A stretch of 64,000 nt of DNA from UBA6115 sp050952935 (GTDB lineage: Bacteria > Bacillota > Clostridia > Christensenellales > Aristaeellaceae). This document shows positions 49,096-56,704 of the stretch, in pieces (the stretch's first letter is position 1; every line of letters begins with the position of its first letter). Location: contig JBMNLS010000002.1 in assembly GCA_050952935.1 (NCBI GenBank), positions 806,001-870,000 of the forward strand. Reading direction: 5' to 3'. The translations under genes were made by a program, and so were the position numbers. The notes under the pieces were generated by a model that had not been told where the DNA came from, made no database searches, and saw nothing but the letters and a program-made list of their open reading frames with translations.

Positions 49096-50496
49096 TTAAT
49101 CAATCTGCACCAGGTCATAGCCCAAATAGGTGGTGAATGCTTCCTCCAGCACATATTTCATATGGCCTTTGCCAATGGAGGTGTGATGCTTGAAGCCACC
49201 CCTGGCCAGCCGGATGAGCTTATCCTGAAGCCCGTCGATCTGGGCCACCCCGGCGCAGCCAAAGTAGCCGTCCTCAATGGGATCATCAGTCATCTGCCCT
49301 TCTGACACATAGACTGTGAGCTTGCCGTCTTCAGTTTTACAGTTGGAATAGGTCATGGGGAAGGCGGCGATGCGCCCCTCGTTGGTGCCCCAGCCGGAGC
49401 CCGGGTCATTTTTGGCGAACATTTTGTGCTCTTTTACCGTGCCTTTTCCGGTCATGAGGCTTTGGGGAACGGGACCGCAGTGGAACAGCACTACCTTGTC
49501 TTCGTCATCGCCATAGTTGTTATTCCAGTCAAGCACGGCGGTGGCTTTCTGGCTTGCTAAAAGCATGGCCCGCATGGTGATGGCGGAGCATACATCGATT
49601 TCACAGGAGGCGGCGATGCCCCGGTCATTGAGTTCGCCCAGCAGCACGCAGGGGCATACCCGCAGATAGGTTTCCATTTCATTCCAGCAGCGCAGCGCCA
49701 GGGCGTCCAAATGGTATTCCTTGATATAGTCATCAATCACCACGCCGATTTTAGCGATGGTATGCGCGTTTTCATCCGGCACGCCGGAAAAATCGGTGAT
49801 TTCTTTCAGCCTGGCCAGCTTCTCCTGGACGCCGGGGGCATCGTTGCCCATGTCCTTCACCTTCATAATCAGCTCTGACAGGTCGAAGGATTCCACATTG
49901 ATGCCGTATTTTTGAAGTGTGATTTCATCAAAGCGTACGGTTTTAAACGCGGTGGTACGAGCGCCGATGCAGCCCAGGTTAAAGCGTTTCATGCCGTTGA
50001 CCACCCGACAGATAGCGGCAAAATCCCGCAGGTTTTGCGTAAAGGCATTGCTCAGGGGATGCACTACATGGGGCTTCATCACGGTAAAGGGGATTTTGTA
50101 CTGACAAAAAACATCCGTGACAGAAAACTTGCCGCAATAAGCGTCCCGGCGGTATTTGAAATTCATCTTGCCGATTTCATCCGGATAAGCCTGCATTAAA
50201 ATGGGAACGCCGGCGTCCTGCAGGGCATTGGCCGCGCCATTTTCATCAACAAAGATGGGCATGCAGAAGATAACCCCATCATACTGCCCCTCATGCTCTT
50301 TGAGCCATTTGGCATATAGCAGGCCCTCATCGCGTGTTTCCACTGCGCCAAAGCGCGTGGCGTTTTCATCCATGAGGATACAGTCATATCCCGCCTGTTT
50401 GACGGCCTGAACCATCTCCTTGCGCGCGCCTAAAATCAGCTCGCCCGGCATGAAACCGCGGTTTCCAAAACACAAAGCAAACACCATTTTTTTCAT
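49096..50496 (-). CDS. L-fucose/L-arabinose isomerase-family protein
   Basis: A 466-aa sugar isomerase-like protein. The start MKKMVFALCFGNRGFMPGEL and the segments VIFCMPIFVDENGA, LNDRGIAASCEID (a metal-site region) and GHMKYVLEEAF place it in the L-fucose/arabinose isomerase superfamily but not clearly in a named subgroup. It should convert an aldose to a ketose with a divalent metal. ATG 50496 follows GAGGGT; the longer start is rejected. First gene of the sugar catabolic regulon, with a strong promoter upstream. Confidence 0.78.
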   Translation of the reverse strand: MKKMVFALCFGNRGFMPGELILGARKEMVQAVKQAGYDCILMDENATRFGAVETRDEGLLYAKWLKEHEGQYDGVIFCMPIFVDENGAANALQDAGVPILMQAYPDEIGKMNFKYRRDAYCGKFSVTDVFCQYKIPFTVMKPHVVHPLSNAFTQNLRDFAAICRVVNGMKRFNLGCIGARTTAFKTVRFDEITLQKYGINVESFDLSELIMKVKDMGNDAPGVQEKLARLKEITDFSGVPDENAHTIAKIGVVIDDYIKEYHLDALALRCWNEMETYLRVCPCVLLGELNDRGIAASCEIDVCSAITMRAMLLASQKATAVLDWNNNYGDDEDKVVLFHCGPVPQSLMTGKGTVKEHKMFAKNDPGSGWGTNEGRIAAFPMTYSNCKTEDGKLTVYVSEGQMTDDPIEDGYFGCAGVAQIDGLQDKLIRLARGGFKHHTSIGKGHMKYVLEEAFTTYLGYDLVQID

Positions 50497-50573
50497 TCTT
50501 TTACCCTCATCTCTTTCCGGACAATGGTTGCCCATTGCCCTGCATTTGTGGTTTCCTTTTTGAATCCTTAACG

Positions 50574-50603
50574 ATTATAGCATATTGGTTGGATATTTGA
50601 CAA
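50574..50603 (-). promoter_or_regulatory. Promoter of the sugar isomerase-kinase-aldolase operon
   Basis: Minus strand TTGTCA (50598-50603), 18-base spacer, perfect TATAAT (50574-50579) with an extended TGn; about 75 bases before the ATG. Confidence 0.65.
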
Positions 50604-50625
50604 CAAAGTTAACTCGCATAAATAC

Positions 50626-50673
50626 GCCGGTCTGACACAGTCTGATAATTCAAACAGGCTGTGCCAGACCGGC
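50626..50673. terminator. Hairpin after the 2-oxoacid oxidoreductase operon
   Basis: A long stem (50626-50640 with 50659-50673, one mismatch, extended inwards by four more pairs) lies between the gamma-subunit stop and the sugar operon promoter. No strong T run. Confidence 0.6.
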
Positions 50674-50695
50674 TAAATAGACAAGACAGCTTATT

Positions 50696-51232
50696 TTATT
50701 TAATGTAAGCAGCGCCGACTTCAAGGGCCTTGATGTTAAGCGCCACCAGGGGGGCTTTGGGGCCTGTGAAGATATGGGAAAGCATATCAACGATGGTTTC
50801 CATTTTAAGCGCGCCGGTGGCTTTGATGTAGGCGCCCAGCATGATCATGTTGGCCACCTTGGAATTACCCAGTTTCCCAGCTTCCTCCATGCAGGGGATA
50901 TAATAAGCTTTCACATCCTGACGCTGCACCTTTTGCTCTGACTGGGAGGCGTTGACCAGAATCAAGCCGTTTGGAGTAACCATCGGCTCAAATTTAGACA
51001 GCGAAGGGCCGTTCATGGCAATGAGCTCTGAGGGATGGCTGACCACCGGGGAACCGATGGGCTCCTTTGAGAGCACCACAGCGCAATTGGCGGTGCCGCC
51101 GCGCATTTCCGGCCCGTATGAGGGAACCCAGGACACTTCATATCCTTCTTTCAACCCGGCCTCAGTGAGCGTTTTGCCAATGGACATAACGCCCTGGCCG
51201 CCAAAGCCCGCAATGATGATTTCCCGTGTCAT
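50696..51232 (-). CDS. 2-oxoacid:ferredoxin oxidoreductase, gamma subunit
   Basis: A 178-aa subunit of a CoA-acylating 2-oxoacid:ferredoxin oxidoreductase (POR/VOR/KOR group). Family segments IIIAGFGGQGVMSIGKTL, SYGPEMRGGTANC, and KVANMIMLGAYIK are present. ATG 51232 forms an ATGA overlap with the beta-subunit stop; the longer frame is rejected. Last gene of the operon, before a long hairpin. Confidence 0.92.
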   Translation of the reverse strand: MTREIIIAGFGGQGVMSIGKTLTEAGLKEGYEVSWVPSYGPEMRGGTANCAVVLSKEPIGSPVVSHPSELIAMNGPSLSKFEPMVTPNGLILVNASQSEQKVQRQDVKAYYIPCMEEAGKLGNSKVANMIMLGAYIKATGALKMETIVDMLSHIFTGPKAPLVALNIKALEVGAAYIK

Positions 51233-51978
51233 GATTTCACCTCCACATCCTTGATCACACCCAGGGGATAGTAGGAAACCATGTTTTCCTTCAGCCATTT
51301 TCCGGCATCCACCGGGCTCATGCCCCAGTTGGTGGGGCAGGTGGAAAGCACCTCCACAAAGGTGAAGCCGATGCCCTGCATCTGCAGGGTAAACGCTTTT
51401 TTGATGGCCCGCTTGGCACGGTTCAAATTGGGAATATCCGCCACACAGACCCGTTCGGCATACGCCATGCCATCAAGTGTTGAGAGCATCTCCGCCATGC
51501 GTATGGGCATGCCATGAAACTCTTTATTGCGGCCAAGCGGAGAGGTGGTGGTTTTCTGCCCTTCCAGGGTGGTGGGGGCCATCTGTCCGCCCGTCATGCC
51601 ATAGATGGCGTTGTTGATAAAAATCGTGGTAAACTTCTCGCCCCGCATTGTGGCGTGGACGATTTCCGCAGCGCCGATGGATGCCAGGTCGCCATCACCC
51701 TGATAGGTGAAAACAGGCATCGCTGGATGGGTGCGCTTAACACCGGTGGCAACCGCTGGAGCGCGCCCGTGGGCGGCTTCAATAAAGTCGCAGTTGATGT
51801 AGTTGCCCGCCAGCACCGAGCAGCCCACCGGGCACACGCCAACGGCTGTGTCCAGCAGGTTCATTTCGGTGAGCACCTCGGCGACCAGCTTATGGATGAT
51901 GCCGTGATGACAGCCGGGGCAGTAGTGGGTCTCCACATCCTGCAGGCCGGGGCTGCGCTGATAGATGATTCTGCTCAT
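51229..51978 (-). CDS. 2-oxoacid:ferredoxin oxidoreductase, beta (TPP) subunit
   Basis: A 249-aa thiamine-diphosphate subunit. It has the cluster/TPP features HYCPGCHHG, CPVGCSV, the TPP motif YQGDGDLASIGAAE...NNAIYGMTGGQMAPTT and the C-terminal CPTNWGMSP. A TNWG tail is common in branched-chain or 2-oxoglutarate type enzymes. Overlaps both neighbouring subunits by four bases. Confidence 0.92.
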   Translation of the reverse strand: MSRIIYQRSPGLQDVETHYCPGCHHGIIHKLVAEVLTEMNLLDTAVGVCPVGCSVLAGNYINCDFIEAAHGRAPAVATGVKRTHPAMPVFTYQGDGDLASIGAAEIVHATMRGEKFTTIFINNAIYGMTGGQMAPTTLEGQKTTTSPLGRNKEFHGMPIRMAEMLSTLDGMAYAERVCVADIPNLNRAKRAIKKAFTLQMQGIGFTFVEVLSTCPTNWGMSPVDAGKWLKENMVSYYPLGVIKDVEVKS

Positions 51979-53045
51979 GCTGTTACCTCCTGGAGGATCT
52001 GACGAAGCTTATCCGCCACCTGATCGGTTTCAGGGATCATGCCGCCGGTGCGGCCATAAAAGGAAGTGGGCTTCATGCCGCACACGGCCAGCCGCACATC
52101 CTCCACCATTTGCCCGCTTGACATCTCCACGGTGAGGACGGCTTTCACGCTTTCTTGCTCAGCCGTCTTTTTAAGGGCATCATAGGGATAGGGCCATAGG
52201 GTGATGGGGCGGAAAACGCCCACCCTGGGGCCTTCCTGTTTGAGCTTGCGCGCTGCGGACTGGCAGATGCGGGCGGTGGTGCCGTAGGCAACGATGATGG
52301 CATCAGCGTCCTGGCAGTCAATTTCCTGAAAGCGGACTTCCTGCTGGGAAATGCGCTCATATTTGCCCACCAGATCCTGATTGAACAGCTCATTTTCCGT
52401 GGACTGGAGGCGCAGGGAGGAGACGAAGTGGGTTTTCCCAGGGGCCTCACGCCCCAGCGCGGCCCAGGTTTTGGGTGGAAGTTCCACGGGCTTGCGCTCC
52501 TTCCACACGATGGGTTCCATCATCTGGCCGATCATGCCGTCAGCTAAAATCATCACGGGGTTGAGGTACTTATCCGCCAAATCAAAAGCGTCGCCCACCA
52601 GATCGACAGCTTCCTGGATGCCGGAGGGCGCCAGCACAATCACATGCCCATCGCCATGGCCGGGGGAACGGGTGGCCTGGAAATAGTCTGCCTGGCTGGC
52701 CTGGATGGTGCCAAGGCCGGGGCCTCCGCGCATCATGTTGATGATGACGGCAGGAAGCTCGGCGCCGATCATATAGCTGATACCCTCCTGCTTGAGGCTG
52801 ATGCCGGGGGAAGAGGAGGAGGTCATGGCCCTAACGCCAGCCGCGGCAGCGCCATAAACCATGTTGATGGCGGCTACTTCGCTTTCAGCCTGAACGAACA
52901 CGCCGCCGCATTCCGGCATCCGCTGGCTCATGTATTCGGGGATTTCGTTCTGTGGTGTAATGGGGTAGCCGAAATAGGCCTTGCATCCGGCGCGGATGGC
53001 TGCCTCGGCGATGGCTTCGTTGCCTTTCCATAGCTCTTTTTGCAT
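51975..53045 (-). CDS. 2-oxoacid:ferredoxin oxidoreductase, alpha subunit (VorB-like)
   Basis: A 356-aa alpha subunit (KorA/VorB type). Seen: GCKAYFGYPITPQNEIPEY, QAESEVAAINMVYGAAAAGV, TSSSSPGISLKQEG, MRGGPGLGTIQASQADYFQA. This is the class usually annotated 3-methyl-2-oxobutanoate or 2-oxoglutarate oxidoreductase; the adjacent butyrate kinase favours branched-chain 2-oxoacids, by inference. One base separates it from the ferredoxin gene. Confidence 0.9.
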   Translation of the reverse strand: MQKELWKGNEAIAEAAIRAGCKAYFGYPITPQNEIPEYMSQRMPECGGVFVQAESEVAAINMVYGAAAAGVRAMTSSSSPGISLKQEGISYMIGAELPAVIINMMRGGPGLGTIQASQADYFQATRSPGHGDGHVIVLAPSGIQEAVDLVGDAFDLADKYLNPVMILADGMIGQMMEPIVWKERKPVELPPKTWAALGREAPGKTHFVSSLRLQSTENELFNQDLVGKYERISQQEVRFQEIDCQDADAIIVAYGTTARICQSAARKLKQEGPRVGVFRPITLWPYPYDALKKTAEQESVKAVLTVEMSSGQMVEDVRLAVCGMKPTSFYGRTGGMIPETDQVADKLRQILQEVTA

Positions 53046-53046
53046 T

Positions 53047-53271
53047 CTACTTCTCCTCGTCCAGTTTTTCCACCGTGATCACCGAATCCGGGCAGATCTT
53101 GGCGCAGTTGCCGCATGCAATGCACTGGGATCGATCGCTGATGCCGGCAGGATGGTAGCCTTTGACATTGGTTACCGCCTTATCCAGCCACAGGATGCTT
53201 TTTGGGCACACGCTTACGCATAGCCCACAGCCCTTACACCGGTCCAGGTTGAATGTTACCTTTGCCTTCAT
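53047..53271 (-). CDS. 2-oxoacid:ferredoxin oxidoreductase, delta (ferredoxin-type) subunit
   Basis: A 74-aa 2[4Fe-4S] protein with CKGCGLCVSVCPKSIL and CIACGNCAKICPDSV motifs, the usual delta subunit that passes electrons from the TPP site to soluble ferredoxin. First of the four oxidoreductase genes, 21 bases after the P-loop ATPase gene in the butyrate kinase transcript. Confidence 0.93.
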   Translation of the reverse strand: MKAKVTFNLDRCKGCGLCVSVCPKSILWLDKAVTNVKGYHPAGISDRSQCIACGNCAKICPDSVITVEKLDEEK

Positions 53272-53292
53272 GAAAACCTCCTATAATGATGC

Positions 53293-54009
53293 TCACTCCC
53301 AGGGGCGCTTCATCACAAGCGTCAGCGGGAGAATGGGTTCAGGGAAAGATAAATGCGATAGGGCCTCTTGCACGCCGTGGCATACCAGGGGGAGTTGGGT
53401 GATGGCGGATACCTGGCGGGCAAATGTCGCGCCCTTCTCCACCAGGCTTTTAGTGGTTTCGCTCAGCAGATGGGTGTTGCTGATAAGGCCCGTTACAGGC
53501 AGCTTGGCCTGGGCTTCAATGAAGGTTAGCTGCCCGGCCACTTCTTTCGGCGTTTGGGCGGAGAGCCTGGCCTGATTGAGCACATACCAGACGGCCGGAC
53601 GCGCCTTATTCAGCGCTCTTGAAAAGGCTGCCAGCACGATGGCGCCTTTGTCCCCGCCTACATCAAGCACGCCGGTCAACGTTTTATCCTGGATGATCGT
53701 CCATAAGGCTGCGGGAACGGCGGGGAGATCGGCGGCCCAAGTGCTCTGAGGCGGCGCGATCAGCTGAATCCCCGCTTCCTCAAGCAGCTGAACCTTTTCA
53801 CGGGAGCGAAAGTAGGGATTGACAATATCAAGGTCAGCCAGCGCCGTTTTCCGTCCCATGGCTGCCAGCCGCTGGGCCAGGTTGACGGCCACTTCGGTTT
53901 TCCCGCTGCCATAAGGCCCCAAAATCACAAAAAGGCGATGGGCGTTTAACAGTTCAGACAGGCGGTGTTCGTTATTCAACGCGGATGGCTTCTTCCTGTC
54001 CGGTGGCAT
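53293..54009 (-). CDS. P-loop ATPase of unknown role inside the vor-buk operon
   Basis: A ~238-aa P-loop NTPase. Walker A is ILGPYGSGKTEVAVNLAQRL (~27) with KTALADLDIVNPYFRSRE following as in MinD/CobQ-like proteins; GVLDVGGDKGAIVLAA is the probable second motif. No membrane or metal motifs. ATG 54009 has AAGGAG nine bases upstream but overlaps the butyrate kinase stop by 38 bases; TTG 53979, overlapping that stop, is an alternative. Its place between butyrate kinase and the oxidoreductase suggests a maturation or regulatory role, unproven. Confidence 0.75.
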   Translation of the reverse strand: MPPDRKKPSALNNEHRLSELLNAHRLFVILGPYGSGKTEVAVNLAQRLAAMGRKTALADLDIVNPYFRSREKVQLLEEAGIQLIAPPQSTWAADLPAVPAALWTIIQDKTLTGVLDVGGDKGAIVLAAFSRALNKARPAVWYVLNQARLSAQTPKEVAGQLTFIEAQAKLPVTGLISNTHLLSETTKSLVEKGATFARQVSAITQLPLVCHGVQEALSHLSFPEPILPLTLVMKRPWE

Positions 54010-55033
54010 AGCGGTAGGCTCCTTCAGCCAGGGCGGCCAGTTCGTCCTCACCCGGATAAACGGTGCATTCCGCAATCCAATCGACCTGTTTCCTGATTTT
54101 ATCGGTGATGAATTGGCTATAGGCCATTCCGCCTGTAATCATAATCTGGTTAACCTGTCCTGTGAGCACCGCCGCCATGGCGCCGATTTGTTTGGCCACA
54201 TTATAGCAAAGGGCATCCAGAACCAGGGCAACCTCGGGCTCTTTTTGTGCCCGGTTAACCAGTTCTTCCACATGGTTTGTGCCGAAATAGGACATCAGCC
54301 CGCCTCGGTAATACAGCGTTTTGCGCAGGGCTTCGGTATCGCCCTGGTATTGATTGACTAATTTGAACAGGTTTTTATGGCTGAGGCTGCCCACCCGTTC
54401 CGGGGAGAAGGGACCTTCGCCGTCGACGCCGTTGGATACATCAATGGCGCGCAGGTTTTGATAGGCGCTTACCGAGATGCCGCCGCCCATGTGAGCTACA
54501 ATATAGTTGCCCTGATAAGGGTCTAGCTGATGGACGCGGCAATACATGTGGATGACGCGCTTGGCGTTTAGCGCATGGAAAATGCTGGTGCGCTCCACCC
54601 CTTTGAAGCCGGAGACCCGGGCCACATCTGACAGTTCATCCGTGCAGGGCGCGTCGATGAACACCGCCGGGATGCCGGTTGCCTGGCTCCAGTCATAGCC
54701 GATGAGAAGGCCGATGTTTGAGGCATGCTCGCCATAATGCCCGGTCTCAGCGTCCTGACGGATGGCGTTTGTGATGTGATAGACGCCGCCTGCCAGGGGA
54801 CGGATGATGCCGCCGCGCATGGCGAAGACGGAAAAATCTTTTAATGCATATCCTTGATTTTGGAGCCATGCTTCAATGATCACTTTGCGGAAATCCCGCT
54901 GCTGCTGGATGGTGGCAAAGCCCGCGATATCCTCCTTGCTGTGGCGGAAAGTCTCAACAGCCAATGGCGTTTTATCCTCAAAAATGCCCGCTTTGGTGGA
55001 GGTGGAACCCAGATTTACAACCAGTATCTTCAT
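53972..55033 (-). CDS. buk: Butyrate kinase (or branched-chain-fatty-acid kinase)
   Basis: A 353-aa ASKHA-fold acyl kinase that makes ATP from butyryl- or isobutyryl-phosphate. Start MKILVVNLGSTSTKAGIFED, then AMRGGIIRPLAGGVY, PAVFIDAPCTDEL, ARVSGFKGVERTSIFHALN, VAHMGGGISVSA and VLTGQVNQIMITGGMAYS, all typical of Buk. GGAGTAAC precedes the ATG at 55033; the earlier ATG is not needed. First gene of the buk/ATPase/vor operon. No phosphotransbutyrylase is seen here. Confidence 0.92.
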   Translation of the reverse strand: MKILVVNLGSTSTKAGIFEDKTPLAVETFRHSKEDIAGFATIQQQRDFRKVIIEAWLQNQGYALKDFSVFAMRGGIIRPLAGGVYHITNAIRQDAETGHYGEHASNIGLLIGYDWSQATGIPAVFIDAPCTDELSDVARVSGFKGVERTSIFHALNAKRVIHMYCRVHQLDPYQGNYIVAHMGGGISVSAYQNLRAIDVSNGVDGEGPFSPERVGSLSHKNLFKLVNQYQGDTEALRKTLYYRGGLMSYFGTNHVEELVNRAQKEPEVALVLDALCYNVAKQIGAMAAVLTGQVNQIMITGGMAYSQFITDKIRKQVDWIAECTVYPGEDELAALAEGAYRYATGQEEAIRVE

Positions 55034-55077
55034 GAATGTTACTCCGCTGCACACATTGTATTAATGACTGTACTCTT

Positions 55078-55106
55078 AGCATAACCTCATGCGCGTCAGA
55101 AAGCAA
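55078..55106 (-). promoter_or_regulatory. Promoter of the buk/vor operon
   Basis: Minus strand TTGCTT (55101-55106), 17-base spacer, TATGCT (55078-55083), 45 bases before the ATG. Confidence 0.5.
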
Positions 55107-55182
55107 GAGCATTCATCCATGCATAAAGCCTTCCTGATCCTTAGGCTGCCGGAACGATATTGGTATTCAAACTTGCATATTC

Positions 55183-55211
55183 TTGTTTTTTCTTGTTTTC
55201 CGAGGTATACT
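55183..55211 (+). promoter_or_regulatory. Promoter of the transhydrogenase operon
   Basis: TTGTTT (55183-55188), 17-base spacer, TATACT (55206-55211), 34 bases before the ATG at 55245. Divergent from the buk promoter. Confidence 0.55.
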
Positions 55212-55244
55212 ATAAAAGAAAAACAGCCATAACAGGAGGTAGCT

Positions 55245-56402
55245 ATGATCATCGGTATTCCCAAGGAAATTATGCATGGTGAAGACAGGGTTGCCGCTAC
55301 GCCGGCCACGTGCGAAAAGTATGTAAAGGACGGGCATCAGGTGCTGGTGGAATCCGGTGCCGGGGAGGGCGCGTACTTTCATGATGATCAGTATGAGGCG
55401 GCAGGCGCGAAGATTGTGCCGGATGCCCTGACGGTGTATGAGAACGCCGAACTGATTCTGAAGGTGAAGGAGCCGCTGTTTAACAAAACCTTCAACCGCC
55501 ATGAGGTGGATATGATGCGTGCCGGCCAATACCTGATCACCTTTATTCATCCGGCAGCCCCTGCCAACCATGAGATGGTGAGCAACATGGCCAAACGCGG
55601 TATTATCTCTTTGACCCTTGACGGGGTACCCCGCATCAGCCGGGCCCAGAACATGGACGCGCTTACCAGCATGTCCACCTGCGCCGGTTATAAGGGCACC
55701 CTCATGGGCTGCAACCTGCTGCCCCGCTTCGCCCCGCAGATTTTCTCGGCTGTGGGCATGATCAAGCCTATCAATATGCTGGTGGTGGGGGTTGGCGTTG
55801 CTGGCCTGCAGGCGCTGGCTACGGGCAAACGCCTGGGCGCCAAGACTTTCGCGGTGGATATCCGCCCTGCTGCCCGGGAGCAGGCCAAAAGCCTGGGGGC
55901 CCAGGTGCTTGATTTGGGCATTCCGGAGGACGCGGGCATCGGTCAGGGGGGCTATGCCAAAGCGCTGAGCCCTGAGCATTTGGCGCAGGAGCGCAAGGTG
56001 TTGGCGGAAAAGCTGCCTGAGATGGACCTGGTGTTCCTGTCTGCACTGATCCCCGGCAAACTGGCCCCTGTGCTGGTAACTGAGGAAATGGTGAAAGCCA
56101 TGAAGCCTGGCGCTGTGATCGTTGATATTTCCATTGATCAGGGCGGGAACTGTGAGCTGACCCCTCCCGGTGAGATAAAGACCATGCACAATGCGCATCT
56201 GGTGGGAATCAAGAACATTCCCGGGCTTTTGCCTGAAAGCTCCACCGCCATGTTTGCCATGAATGTGTATAACCTGGTGAAGTATCTTTTGAAGGATGGC
56301 AGCTTCCATTTGGACCGGGATGATGAGATCGTTGTCGGCATCCTCACCACCATTGATGGGGAGGTTGTCCATCAGGGCGCGCGGGAGGCGATGAAGCTGT
56401 GA
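55245..56402 (+). CDS. pntAA: NAD(P) transhydrogenase subunit alpha part 1
   Basis: NAD(H)-binding domain I of proton-translocating transhydrogenase. The 385-aa protein resembles alanine dehydrogenase: MIIGIPKEIMHGEDRVAATP, then NINMLVV-like KPINMLVVGVGVAGLQALAT and DIRPAAREQAKSLGAQ. The segment VDISIDQGGNCELTPPGE is the PntA signature. Split alpha (PntAa/PntAb) is the common three-gene form. AGGAGG precedes the ATG. Ends in a GTGA overlap with the next gene. Confidence 0.92.
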   Translation: MIIGIPKEIMHGEDRVAATPATCEKYVKDGHQVLVESGAGEGAYFHDDQYEAAGAKIVPDALTVYENAELILKVKEPLFNKTFNRHEVDMMRAGQYLITFIHPAAPANHEMVSNMAKRGIISLTLDGVPRISRAQNMDALTSMSTCAGYKGTLMGCNLLPRFAPQIFSAVGMIKPINMLVVGVGVAGLQALATGKRLGAKTFAVDIRPAAREQAKSLGAQVLDLGIPEDAGIGQGGYAKALSPEHLAQERKVLAEKLPEMDLVFLSALIPGKLAPVLVTEEMVKAMKPGAVIVDISIDQGGNCELTPPGEIKTMHNAHLVGIKNIPGLLPESSTAMFAMNVYNLVKYLLKDGSFHLDRDDEIVVGILTTIDGEVVHQGAREAMKL

Positions 56403-56704
56403 GCGGCCTTGAGATGATCATGGTTGTAGTCTTTGTGGTGGCGGCGCTGCTTGGCTATAAACTCATCAATGCCGTGCCCAGCCTTTTGCACACGCCGCTG
56501 ATGAGCGGCATGAACGCGCTGTCAGGTATCACCATCCTTGGCATGATTGCAGTGACCGCCTTTTCCCAAAGCGTTCTGGCTCGGCTGGTGGGCTTGATTG
56601 GCATCGTTGCCGCCACCATCAATGTGGTGGCTGGTTTCGGAGTAACGGACCGGATGCTTCATATGTTCAAAGAAGGCAAGGAAGCGGAGGGGAAAGGCCA
56701 ATGA
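56399..56704 (+). CDS. pntAB: NAD(P) transhydrogenase subunit alpha part 2
   Basis: The 101-aa membrane part of the alpha subunit, with about three helices: LLGYKLINAVPSLLHTPLMS, SGMNALSGITILGMIA, and GFGVTDRMLHMF. The start is GTG at 56399, overlapping the previous stop by four bases; the stop overlaps the pntB ATG by four bases. Forms the proton channel with PntB. Confidence 0.92.
   Translation: MSGLEMIMVVVFVVAALLGYKLINAVPSLLHTPLMSGMNALSGITILGMIAVTAFSQSVLARLVGLIGIVAATINVVAGFGVTDRMLHMFKEGKEAEGKGQ

Noticed and set aside
46677..50496. Sulfoquinovose catabolism
   Set aside because: The isomerase family and class II aldolase allow it, but the kinase is FGGY type and no sulfo-sugar-specific genes are seen; not supportable.
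55167..56372. 401-codon minus-strand frame opposite pntAA
   Set aside because: Antisense to a clear transhydrogenase gene and histidine/glutamine-rich as typical for shadows.
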